Below are positions 9,350-23,800 of a stretch of 64,000 nt of DNA, piece by piece. A model generated the notes under the pieces. The model searched no databases, was not told the DNA's origin, and saw only the letters and a list, made by a program, of their open reading frames with translations. Position 1 is the first letter of the stretch. Every line of letters starts with the position of its first letter. Where the stretch lies: the NCBI RefSeq assembly GCF_022458985.1, contig NC_061781.1:14101501-14165500 (forward strand), given 5' to 3'. A program made the position numbers and the translations under genes. This stretch comes from Mugil cephalus (lineage: Eukaryota > Chordata > Actinopteri > Mugiliformes > Mugilidae).

Positions 9350-12102
9350 ATGACACATAAACAAGCAGAGATCTACACATACGACTTCTGTGATGGTGAC
9401 CATCCGGCAGAGCTCCTGGATGCTCTCAGGCATTTCTACCTGAGCGGCCTGTTCACCGACGTTACGCTGCAATGTGGCGAGTCCGGACAGGTGTTCCACT
9501 GTCACAGGGCGCTGCTGTCAGCCCGCAGCTCTTATTTCAAAGTCATGTTCACAGCTGACATGAGGGAGAGGTCCAACAGCGTGGTCAAACTGACCGGAGT
9601 GGACTCCTCTGTCCTGGGCGCTCTGGTGAATTACGTGTACACAGCTCAGGTGAGCATCACTGAGAGCAACGTGCAGAGCTTGCTGGAGGCTGCGGACCTC
9701 CTGCAGTTTGTCTCCGTCAAGCAAGCCTGCGAGGAGTTCCTCATTCGCCTGCTGGACGTGGACAACTGCCTGGGGATGCACGCTTTCGCCGAGCTGCACC
9801 TCTGCCCTGGGCTGGAAAGGGAGGCCCGCAGAGTGATGCTGTGCAGGTTCTCCGAGCTCATCCAGCAGGAGGAGTTCGCAGAGTTGGACCATGAGAAGAT
9901 GAGGTCTGTTTTGGCTGCTCTCGTCCTCACTGTTCAGAGAGAAGAAGTGCTGATGGACGCTGTGGTCAGGTGGGTGACCCATGACTTGGACAGACGCATT
10001 CAGTACGTTTCGGGCTTGCTGCACTCCATCCACCTGGACCTGGATGAGGTTTACTTCAAGGCGACGTTTGAGGTGCACAGACAATACTTGATGGACAAAG
10101 GTGGCGGGAAGTTGAAAGCTATGATCATTCAGGCCTTAAGATCCAATGGCAAAGAGGTGTCTGCAGGTAGAAAAATATCTTCCAACTTGTATGTCATTGG
10201 GGGGTACTACTGGCACCCTCTTTGTGAGGTTCACATCTGGGATCCTATCAGTGACACGTGGGTGCAAGGAAAAGACATGCCTGAACACGGAAGAGAGAGC
10301 TACAGCGTCAGTTTACTTGGAGCAAATATATATGTGACTGGAGGTTACAGGACAAACACGGTTGAGGCCATGGACGCTGTTTCGATTTATAACTGTGACT
10401 ACGATGAGTGGACGGAGGGCTGTCCCATGATCACAGCCAGGTACTACCATTGCTCCGTGGCCTTGCATGGCTGTGTTTATGCCATCGGCGGCTACAGGGG
10501 AGGAGCTCCAGAGCGAGAGACTGAATTTTATGATCCTTTAAAAAAGAAATGGTTTCCTGTGGCCAAGATGATCCAAGGTATGCTGGAGTATTATCTGATT
10601 TTATACGAGCTGAAGAGGGAGAGCAAGGGATAAATGGATAAATTAAGGTTGTGAAAGCAATCTCACCGCAAGATCAGTTTAGTGGATTATTGTGAGTAAT
10701 TTAAAGCTCCTGTTGGCTTCAAAGCTGCGGTTCAGAGCACATTCTTTACCTCCCGTCTGCTGATGAAGTTCATGTGATTTAACTGAAAGCTCCTAAACAG
10801 CTTCTACATGGAACTTGAAGTGCGGTTGTTTGACAACAGCTGCTTTGAAGGTCAAGAATTAACTCTAAAATGGGATAAATCAAGGGTTTTCTAAAAATAT
10901 CAGAGAATCAGCTTCTGATTACCGACTGCATGTTTGCAAAATGTCAAAGTTGACTAATGCAGTTCCCGAAATGAATTCAATGTTCTTTCTTTCTTTTTAT
11001 ATTTTTTGAGCTTTGGGGAGGTGACGTTTGCTCAGCTGTGATGGTGATTGTTCAGTTGCTATGGCAACATGACATAGAGTGTACTTTATAAGCCACACAA
11101 ACCGTTTAATACCTGAAGATCTCGGCTGTTAACGTGTTAACTCTGATGACAACCATGAGATATGGTTGAAAGTTCAGGAAGAAATATAGTAGTAGACATT
11201 AGGGGATTTTTTTTTTGCAGTGTCTCAACATCTTTTGGTTTATTGAAGGTTCTTTTAACAGTTTTTAGATATCGTCACTCTTATCCAACCACATAAGGCA
11301 GCTGATAATTTCCAGCTGTATATTTTTCCTGAAAGGCTGGTGGAACGCCAAATAAAAACTGGTGCAGTGATACAGCGGGAGGGTGAGTGTGGTTAGGTAG
11401 ACATAGAATATAGTTCCTATGAAATTAATGACAACAAGGTCTGTGGAGTAACTGGCCAGAGAATCTGTTAAGTTGTGCTGAAGTCATCATGTTTCAAACT
11501 CAAGACACAAAATGTTGTATCACCCCGTTCAAGTGATACGTTTAATATGTGTTTCCTTTGAAGGTATAGGAAATGCCACTGCATGTGTAATGGGAGATAA
11601 GATCTATGTGACCGGAGGCCACTACGGATACAGAGGGAGCTGCACTTACGAAAAGATCCAGGTGTACAGACAAGACATCAACGAGTGGAGTATCATCGCT
11701 ATAAGCCCTCATCCAGGTATGGAGAACATGGTATGTAGTGGAACAGGAGCATCGACATGCTGAATACTGAGCTGACGTCCTGTGTTTTCAGAGTACGGGT
11801 TGTGCTCTGTGTCTCTCAACAACAAGCTGTATTTGGTGGGTGGACAGACGACCATCGCGGACTGCTACGACCCCGAGGGAGACGAGTGGATACCGATATC
11901 GGTGATGAAGGAGAGGAGGATGGAGTGTGGGGCCGTGGTGATAAACGGCTGTATCTATGTGACGGGGGGATACTCCTACTCGAAAGGGACTTATCTGCAA
12001 AGCATTGAGAAATATGACCCTGAGCTGGACTCGTGGGAGATAGTGGGGACGCTTCCCAGCCCGACCAGATCACATGGTTGTGTTTGTGTTCACGGTGTTT
12101 GA
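9350..12102 (+). CDS. klhl23: Kelch-like protein 23 (3 coding exons)
   Basis: BTB-BACK-Kelch protein. Relatives act as substrate adaptors for Cullin-3 ubiquitin ligases; substrates of KLHL23 are not evident from sequence. Coding exons 9350-10577, 11564-11716 and 11792-12102 join in phase 1 to 563 aa (human 558). The BTB domain lies at about residues 20-130 (GLFTDVTLQC...FHCHRALL), followed by BACK. Six Kelch blades follow, with the usual double-glycine strands: VIGGYYWHPL, VTGGYRTN, AIGGYRGG, VTGGHYGYRG, LVGGQTT and VTGGYSYSKG. The protein ends SHGCVCVHGV, as in human. The chosen start lies just after a splice acceptor. An in-frame ATG at 9290 is intronic. Its place next to ssb matches human. 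Confidence 0.96.
10578..11563 (+). other. klhl23 intron 2 with X-box-like palindrome
   Basis: Non-coding, about 990 bp. A near-perfect RFX X-box palindrome, GTTGCTATGGCAAC, is at 11055-11068. The first exon's frame runs on into the intron to a stop at 10631, which is chance read-through. Confidence 0.55.
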
Positions 12103-12350
12103 TGACAAACAATTATTGTCACTTGTGCCAAATAGTCTCGGCAGTATTTATTGAAGCATGGGAATGTTTAGCTCTTCGCCAGATTGTGGATATACTCACA
12201 AAGCATTTCACTTGAAACTCAGGGGCATCTCATGAGTATTTCAGTAGATTTTTAAAATTAAGAGCGAAGATGAATGTATCTGAGCATTATTTAAATTCAC
12301 ATCATAATTACACTTTTATTGCTAGAGTTTTACCACGAGGCTGTGACCCA

Positions 12351-12356
12351 AATAAA
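12351..12356 (+). terminator. Polyadenylation signal of klhl23
   Basis: AATAAA lies about 250 nt after the klhl23 stop codon (12100-12102), in AT-rich 3' UTR sequence. Confidence 0.6.
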
Positions 12357-12943
12357 TTACTACACTTGAGAATGATTGCTTCTTGGATTTATTATAATGT
12401 TTTAGGTTTGGCTTGATCCTTACATTTGTGAATGATATAATAAGCAGGAGAAAATGATGACAACGACAACAACAACGTGTATTTGTTTTACTATGGAGTT
12501 GAGAGCTAAGCAGTTTAATGCATAGAAATTTTAATCTGAATTCAAGCTACGGTACAGAGGGGTCATTCAGAGATAAAGGGGGGAAATGAAATAATAGAGC
12601 AGAAAGAGTTTACATCGCTAAACTGTAGACAATTGACCTGTACAAAAATGGAAAAAAAGAAGAATGGATTTCAGTTGTGCAATTTTTCGTCCTAGAAGGA
12701 GTGCCCAATTTTTAGATTTTAGTAATAGTAATATTTTAGTAATGGTGACAAAATGCAGTGACAAAACATCTGCCATATTTGCTACAAATACATTAAAAAA
12801 AAGATGCAGGAAAAGACACTATTAAGGTCATAATGATTGGGAAATATAAAGTATTAGCATTTAAAAAGAAAACAACTTAATTAACGTGTTGCATTTGAAC
12901 AATCGCATAATAATAAAAATACTACTACTACTACTACTACTAC

Positions 12944-12995
<52 letters not shown>

Positions 12996-13020
12996 CAATT
13001 GTTAAATCGGGGTTTGGTGA
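12357..13020. other. klhl23-ssb intergenic spacer
   Basis: AT-rich, no gene seen. It ends in a compound trinucleotide microsatellite (12919-12995) just before the ssb promoter. Confidence 0.6.
12919..12995. repeat. Compound (ACT)n(AAT)n microsatellite
   Basis: About eight ACT units run directly into about seventeen AAT units. It is a simple repeat, probably variable in length between individuals. Confidence 0.95.
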
Positions 13021-13226
13021 TTAAAAACCACCACAGCCTCCCATCGTATCACAGCGCACCCTCGTGGCTCCTGGCCTCCGTGGAGTCTCTGGTGAGACGT
13101 TCGCGCTCGGTTCTTTTTGGTCCTCGGTGGTTCCCGTAGCACGCAGTAGCACAACGTGCGTACAGAGAAGAGAAGTGAAGTGAGGAGGACTTCTGGTGTG
13201 AAAAGCTAAAAGTGACTCGACACAAT
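13021..13226 (+). promoter_or_regulatory. ssb promoter and non-coding first exon
   Basis: GC-rich sequence ending at a consensus splice donor (GTGAGT at 13227). The acceptor at 14052-14053 lies seven bases before the ssb ATG, so the first exon is untranslated. The ATG at 13225 is split by the donor and is not the start. Confidence 0.6.
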
Positions 13227-13828
13227 GTGAGTACAACGTGGTGAAGTTGTATTTTGTGAGTTCTTTATATTAAGGGGTATTTTGTTTTCGTAACAACGTG
13301 GCGCCTAATGGAGCGGACATTTCCCTCGAACGTGCTGCTGGTATGAAGTTACGCAGAGTGTAAATGGCAACTGTAACTTCACTTAGCGAATTAATTCATG
13401 TCTAACTAATAAAGAGGATCGATAAAGTGTGCGCCGTCACTTGACTCTGTGGGCTGGGGTCGATGGTTCCTTATATATCTATGGCTGGGTCCTGGTTTGC
13501 ACACACAGCGTGGCCGGTGTGTGTGTGCACGTAAGCTAGGCTAGCAGTTAGCCACCAAGCTAGTTGCAACTTCCAGGCAGTGGTTGGCTGCAGCAGAATG
13601 ACATCTGGGAAAAGAAAACTGAACCAAGACAGTGATCTAACACTCTTTATTAATTGATAAGTCTTTTCTCGCTGCATTAAGTCAGTCTAGATATTAATTC
13701 AGTTGCTTTGTTGTTGTTTGGACGTATTTCCTGTTTTTGTTCACCTCCATGTGGTAATTCAACGGTATGATGATGACGGAGGCTGTAGATTGTGGTGCTG
13801 TTAAACTGTATTTAATTAAATACTAACA

Positions 13829-13950
13829 GGGTTTCCGTGGAGTCTTAACAGGTCTAAAATTTGATAATTCCAATTTAAGGCATTTAAATATGAGCATATT
13901 TTGCATTGCAGGTCTTAAATTACATTTATTAAGTCTTAAATCCTTACCTA
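13829..13950 (+). repeat. Decayed interspersed repeat (TCTTAAAT-rich)
   Basis: Several variants of 'GGTCTTAAAT' / 'GGTCTAAAAT' occur within 120 bp, starting GGGTTTCCGTGGAGTCTTAA. This resembles a common teleost interspersed repeat remembered from other fish genomes. Class unknown. It lies in ssb intron 1. Confidence 0.4.
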
Positions 13951-14060
13951 ATTTTCATATTTTGAAAGTAATTCTGTGTCTCTGGTGTGTAGTATTTGTC
14001 CAAGAGAAATATTTATAAGATGACGAGTGGAATATTTTCTTTTTGCCTCACAGAACCATC

Positions 14061-17000
14061 ATGGCAGAAAAACAAGAAGAGATGTCTTCACTGGAGATGA
14101 AAGTGGCCCGACAAGTAGAGGTAATTTTGATTTAAAATATCCATTCATGCCTTGTAAAGTTCATATAAACTGAGCTCTAATGATGCATTTTATTCCATCA
14201 CAGTACTACTTCGGGGATCACAATCTTCCGAGAGACAAGTTTCTCAAAGAACAGCTGCAGCTCGACGACGGCTGGGTGACTTTGGAGACGATGCTGAAAT
14301 TCAACAGGTTTGTTATGAGTTCTCTTTGTGGCACTCCCTGTTTATCTGTTGTATATGAATAATTCACCAGTCATTCACCGATACATGCCCTTTGTATGCT
14401 CAACATACCAGTTGAGTTTGGAAATTAAATATTAAATTTAATATTAAATATAAACACTGCTGTTATTGCATTTTGGGGTGGCTGGATCATTTCTTCAGAA
14501 AGCATCAATATAGTGTTTGAGATTACTGAGGGTTTATCGGGTTCTTTATTATTGTGGAATGCACGTGTTCTTCTCAAGGGAAAAATATTTGTTTTAAATC
14601 ATGGATCACGTCTCATCACCAACAAAACATGATTGTTTCAGATAGTTAGGACTGAGGCAGATGGGGGATTTTTCTATATTTGCTTTTGGGAAGAAAAAAA
14701 GAGGAGGAGGTTGTGTGAATGAGCAAGAAGAGAGAGAGGCAGTGATGACAAATCAGATTTGTCTGCCAGCTGTATAATTCATGACAGGCAGACCTCATGC
14801 TGGCCCTGAAGTGCCCCAGTCACCAGCCAGATCACAATTTGCCACATGAACACATGTGAAAACTTGCAAGCGTTATAGTCAAGTACAGTTTTGATTTATT
14901 TCAGAGGAATCTGTGTAACTTAAAATTCCAGCTGGTACTGGTTTGTATTTATTTCTGACAGAAGTCTAGTGTGTGAGTCAGCATGTTTTCTAGTCGAGCC
15001 AAATTACTTGAAAGAGCAGTGTAGGCGCAAACCAGTTGACCGTGTAATTCCATTTTCCTTTTTTAAATTAAAAGCAAATTTGAATCAGATCCATTCGCCA
15101 GTGTTCACATAACATCTGTGCTGGTGAGATTAGATGATGTGCAGGGTGTCCCACTTTACACTGCACCACTAGAATGGGACGGGAGATTTGTGCTTGTGCA
15201 GATAATTTATTTTTCAGATCATTTGTTGAAATATTTTCCTTCGTTTACACAGATTGAAGTCCTTAACTGCAGAGAGCAGCGTCATCGTTGCCGCTCTCCA
15301 GAAATCAAAGACTGGCCTCTTGGAAATCAGTGAAGACAAGACTAAGATAAGGAGGTCTCCAAACAAGCCCTTACCCGAACTGAACGATGAATACAAAGAC
15401 ATACTCAAACACAAATCTGTGTACATGGTAGGTTCATAAATTCCATGCATAGTAATGTTTAATTGCTTTTTGATTACCATGTGTTATGTAAACCTGGTTA
15501 GCAATTTATTTTGTAAACCTTTACATATCATAAATGACTCGTGTCACATCTTTATATATATATTTAGATTTCATTCTTTAAATTAGGTATATTGTGACTG
15601 TTTTCCTTCATTTTATTTCTATCTTTTCTCATATAGAAAGGTTTCCCTCTCGAAACAACCCTCGATGAGATCCAGGAGTGGCTGACTGGAAAAGGCGAAA
15701 TAGAAAACATTCAGATGAGGAGAAACCTGCAGAGGCAGTTCAAGGTAGATAAAAATGATCCTGAAGCAGCCGTAAATTCATATTTTTTTTCCCCTGTAAA
15801 TTGTGGAAGATTTTTTGTTCATCGTTTAACGTCTTTCTTTACAGGGATCCGTGTTTATCTGTTTCGACACAGAAGAATCAGCGAAGCAGTTCCTGGCGCG
15901 TGAAGACATAAAATCGTTCAAAGACAATGAGATGCTTGTGTTATCCAGGTAAAATGATCTGCTTCTAGATAGAGACATACCACCAACCATTTTTTTTTAA
16001 TGATGAATTAGCCTTTAAAACTGTACAAACATATCGTTGATCTTCTAATCTCTCCGCCATTGATGCCTAATCAAGCAAGTTACACAAAAAATGTGTTGAC
16101 CTATGCAGCCTCTCCGGGTTACTATCGACTTTTAATGAGAAACTAGAAGAAGGTCAATGTGCAGGAGTTGCTTTTTGCAACTACTAGTAGTTGAAAATAG
16201 ATCAGTTATACTGTAGCATCAAAGTTATACTAAAATTAACCATATGCGCACATGGTTTAGAAGTATTTTAGTTTAAGTATGTTTTTTTTTAAAGGAAATT
16301 AAACCAGCGATTTGACTTTTAAGGTTGAAATGACTGTGGTTTTAACACCTCTTTACGTTTTGAACTTTCATGTACTTTTTTTTTCTCAGGGAAGACTACC
16401 ATGCAAAAAAAGCAGAAGAGAGAAAACAGTTTAAAGCAGAGACAAAAGCAAAAGCCAAACAGTGAGTATTCAATATAGAGTGATGAATATCATTAAAGTA
16501 GATCGTACATTTTCTCACAAATAACTGACTCTCCTCATCCTCCTGCCAAAAATTGTGATTTAGTGACAAGGAACGACAGCAGAAAAATGCAGAAGACAAA
16601 GAAATGGTAAGATCCCTGAAGGCTTTAAAAGCTCTAAGTCCGTTGCTGTGATGGACTCCTTAAATCCGGGGTTGGGCCTTGTTAACGATGATTTGTCATC
16701 TATATTTCAGGGTCTGCTTTTGGACGAACAGACAGGTTGCCTATTGAAGTTTTCAGGAGAGCTTGAAGATGTTTCAAGAGAGGACTTTCATGAATTGTTC
16801 TCCGGGCATGGAAAGATAAAATGGGTTGACTTCACAAGAGGGGCCAAAGAGGTAGGCTACCTACCTATAGATGAAAACTCAAACACACAGATGAAGCAGC
16901 ATCGTTTGGTTAAAATGATGCTGTTTATCTTCCTCCAACAAGGGCACCCTTCTTTTTGACGGGAACGCAAAGGAAGCGTTTGAAAAGGCCAAAGAGGCCA

Positions 17001-17833
17001 ACGGGGGAGAACTGAAGATCAAGGACAACACGGTTACATGGCAGGTGCTCGAAGGAGACGAGGAGAAGGAGGAGCTGAAGAACATCATTGAAGCTCAGCA
17101 AGAGTCATACAGTCGGTCCAGAGGCAGAGGTAAATTCTGTTTTCATGTTTGGTTTAACACTATTGAATAAGCGGAAATGTAAGGCAACTTCTTTGACATC
17201 GATAAACATAAAAGATCTGTTGAATGTGTAACATGTGAAAACAAATCTGTAAAGTGTGGTTTATGAGGGCCGTTTCCCGACTAGAGGTTTTTGAGATTTG
17301 TCGTTTATTACTTTAATATTTTATACCTCGTTTCCACATCTTGCATGGCACTTTTCTTTTATTCTGCTCTTCTGTCACCATACTTTTTAAATCCAAAATG
17401 CTGCCATCTTGTTGTGTGGTTTCATGAGACTCGTCACGTGAAACTTAACCTTGTGGATGCAGGAAATGGCGCATTTATAAAAAAAAAAGGAAATAAATGA
17501 TATATATTTTTTTTTACTCATTCATATGCAGGCACATGTGTATGATTTGTTTCTCCTGTCTGTTTTAAAAGGTGGAAGAGGAAGATCAGGCGGCAGAGGA
17601 AGAGGAGGCCGAAGGGGAAGAGGTGGCAGAGATCAAGGCAGAACTCAGTACCAAGGAAAAAAGACGAAATTCGATAGTGATGATGAGGATGATGGTAAGT
17701 TCAGCATCATTCAGAGATTTAAATTGTGGTTTGAAAGCAAGTCCGTTCATCATCTCTAACCATTTCTTGTCCTGTTTGTGCTTTTCCTCCAGCACCTGCC
17801 GCTAAAGTTGCTAAAACTGAAAACGGATCTTAG
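14061..17833 (+). CDS. ssb: Lupus La protein homologue (11 coding exons)
   Basis: Nuclear RNA-binding chaperone that binds the UUU-OH 3' ends of RNA polymerase III transcripts. Coding exons: 14061-14120, 14204-14307, 15253-15427, 15637-15744, 15845-15948, 16390-16461, 16564-16606, 16711-16851, 16943-17129, 17572-17694, 17793-17833. They total 1158 nt, 385 aa (human 408). The La motif spans about residues 8-100 and keeps the UUU-OH pocket residues Gln18, Tyr21, Tyr22, Asp31 and Phe33 (human numbers are two higher). RRM1 follows (SVYMKGFP...GSVFICFD), then a charged linker and RRM2 (LLKFSGEL...GTLLF...VTWQVLEG). The C-terminus differs from human: exon 11 encodes an RG/GR-rich stretch before the conserved GKKTKF. 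The 3' UTR overlaps mettl5. Confidence 0.96.
14308..15252 (+). other. ssb intron 3
   Basis: About 945 bp of non-coding DNA with no recognisable element. Short open frames near 15118 run into the next exon by chance. Confidence 0.6.
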
Positions 17834-17871
17834 TCACCATGTCACACCTGAATTTTTCTTTAACGGAAACA

Positions 17872-17877
17872 TTTATT
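17872..17877 (-). terminator. Polyadenylation signal of mettl5 (antisense, inside the ssb 3' UTR)
   Basis: TTTATT on the plus strand reads AATAAA on the minus strand, about 50 nt after the mettl5 stop codon (17927-17929). It lies only 39 nt after the ssb stop codon, so the mettl5 3' end should reach close to or into the ssb final coding exon. Confidence 0.6.
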
Positions 17878-17926
17878 ACAAACAGTGAAAATACAGAGGC
17901 AAGGTAAATCCATTCCAGTGAGAGCT

Positions 17927-20884
<2,958 letters not shown>

Positions 20885-23800
20885 ATGATGGCGGCGTCGC
20901 TGCTGCGCCGGGACAAGAAAGCTACTGCCGCCCACTTGAAGGCAGACTTAAACAGGACTGACAATAGCTCCGGAGTCCGACAACTTCAGGAGCTCCTCGA
21001 CGCTGTGCTAAATCCCGAAAAACCAGCGGCGGACACCGAAGCTATTGACTGGTGTAAATGTCTGATTGCAGGAGGCGAAGGTTTCGAGGAGTTCTGCAAG
21101 ACGGTCCGGTCCTATGACAACGCGACTCTGTGCGGCTTGGTTTGGACGGCCAATTTTGTAGCGTATCGATGCCGGACCTGTGGCATCTCTCCGTGCATGT
21201 CACTGTGCGCCGAGTGTTTTAATAACGGAGACCATACGGGCCATGATTTCAACATGTTCAGGAGCCAGGCTGGCGGGGCCTGTGACTGTGGAGACAGTAA
21301 TGTCATGCGAGAGAGTGGGTAAGTCTAAGCTAGCTGATAGCTAAGCTGGCTAACGCCTAGCCTGTATCCTTTTTGACAGGTCTCGCTGGGGACTGAGCTA
21401 ATTTGGCGAATACAATTTCTGGATCTTCGCAAGTCCGTGTCCTGTTATTTGTAATGTCGTCTCGGGTCAGGTGTACTTACAGATTGTTGCCATAGGCACC
21501 AATTTTGAATATTGCGATGCTTGTGGCAGTTATTAATAGGAATCCACCTTTGCTCAGGGTTGTCAAGGCTTGCGAACCGTAACAATAATTGTCATGGTAG
21601 CATCTGTACCTGCAGGCTTTTGTGCATCTTTCTACAACCCATTAAATACTTTTAGACACTACTATTGGGCTAATTCCATTGGCTTGTGGTTTAACAGTGA
21701 CTGGCCCAACGCCATACCTCTATTCTTGACTGTCATAAACCTTAATGCCCAGTCAAAGCTTAGATAAGATAGTCCATTAAAATATATTTAAAACCTTAAC
21801 AAATAATTGGGCTGCAAGGCAATGCTAGGTCATGGCAGAGGGCTGTTGTCGTATTAAAGCTTTGGTGCATATATTTATTGTGAACTGATTCATCACAGTA
21901 ATATGCAGGCATGACCCACATGTGCAAGAGATGTATTAATTTGTGTGTTTGTATGTATCACATTATATGCATGGGTAAATAATTAAACAACTCCCAGATT
22001 TTTTTAAACCCTGACATTACTAATACGACATCTGCAGTATTTAATTCCGGATCTCGATGTTATTGCAAGTAATTGAACAAGGATAAAAAATAAATAAACG
22101 CACAGAGCCTCTATTTAAAGTGCATCCATTTCCTGGTGTCAATTAATTCCTGAAAGAATAAGAGTGAAGTGAGCTTCGACATTTGAGCGCTTAATAAAAA
22201 TTTGTTCTTCTTTTCCGGCAGGTTTTGCAGACGGCATCGGTTGAGAACTGGGGAAAATATCCCTTCAATACCTCGAGACCTTCTCTTGATGTCTGAGATG
22301 GTTCTTCCCCGCTCGATCCTGTGTATCATACAGTATCTCAGAGATGGATATGTCGAACCAGGTGAAAACAGTAATGTTCTACATATACAGATTTGAGACA
22401 AGATACTTTTACCGTCTGACCAGCTAAACTTACCACCTATAAAAAAAAAAAAACTAACCCTAAACTATAATTATGAAACTATATATGTGTGTATATACAT
22501 ACATATACACTACAGCTATTTACATCCAAAGATAAGTCCACAAAGTGCTGGGTTTCATGGCTTGTATCTCTTATCTTGCTTTACCAGACACTTCAACTGA
22601 GAGAGATCTACAGAAAGTCCTGCAACAGCTGGAGCCTCAGATCTCATTTTTGGAGGAGCTTACAAAGATGGGAGGAGCAATGAGGACTGTACTGACAAAG
22701 ATCTTGACCAATCAGCAAACATTCAAGGAGTTGAGCATGGGTAAATATTCAGACAAGAATTTCTTACCGCAAAACTAGTTTGTAATCGTCAGGCCCTGTC
22801 ATACCACAGATTTATTTCGTTAACGGAATGGTTTAAGTAGTGCCGTTAATTTCTCCAAAATGCCTTTTCTTTAGCGCTGCCTCTTACAGTTGCACTGCAA
22901 CTATTGAGGAGACTATGTCTATTCTATTCTATTCTATTCTATTCTATAAATTTTCAAAACACACAAACATGTGAACTGTTATCATGTTGGGGTTTTTGTT
23001 CTTCATTTTGACATTTCCTCATCACATCTTTTCTGTTTTGCTTTGCTGTTGCAGGCCAAGAGGAGAATGTGTATGCTAAAAAGAACTATGACAAATATTT
23101 GTCAGCGTTGAAGAATTCAGGTCTGGTGTCTGTGGAGGAGAAGGTGCAAGGTGCAACTGCTGATCTCGCCGTTGGCGCTGAAGGAGGTGCAGGAGCCATG
23201 AGCCTACTGGGTAATATAATATGCATATATGTATGTGTATTTATACAATGCAGCTTAGACGTATTTGCAACCCACAGAATTTCTGCCTAAAAATGACTCT
23301 AAACACAACTTTCACACAGATTCTGAAAGTAGACACAAAAATAACCTAATCAAGAAATGAAACAGAAATAGTTTGCTCTGCGTTTCATTTATTCAGGAAA
23401 GTGAGCCAATATTACGAGGTGCAAAAGTAAGTGCAACCTGAGGATTACTAGTTTGTTTCAAGGTCAAATTGGTTCTATTGGTTCAGAAATGTTTCCAATC
23501 AATGCAATGAGACGCTGGTGTTGTTCAGTGTCCCATTCCCATAAATAAATAAAATAATAACAGGGCTATGTCACGATCTGATCTTCACAGCGCATGTTTC
23601 TGAAAGTGTATGATGATGCTGACAAAGGAGCTTTTTGAGGACCTCAGAAAAGGAGTTGTTGTTGATCGTCAGGGTGGAAAATGTTATAAAACCATCTCTA
23701 AAGAGGTTGGAATCCACAAACCCACAGTCAAACAGATGGTGACCAAATGAGTCCACCATCAGGAGAACACTGAACAACCATGGTGTTCATAGCAGACTGG

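Noticed and set aside
9518-10084. 188-codon minus-strand open frame
   Set aside because: It is antisense to the large klhl23 BTB exon. The composition (Gln/His/Val-rich) is what a GC-rich coding exon gives in reverse, and no domain is seen.
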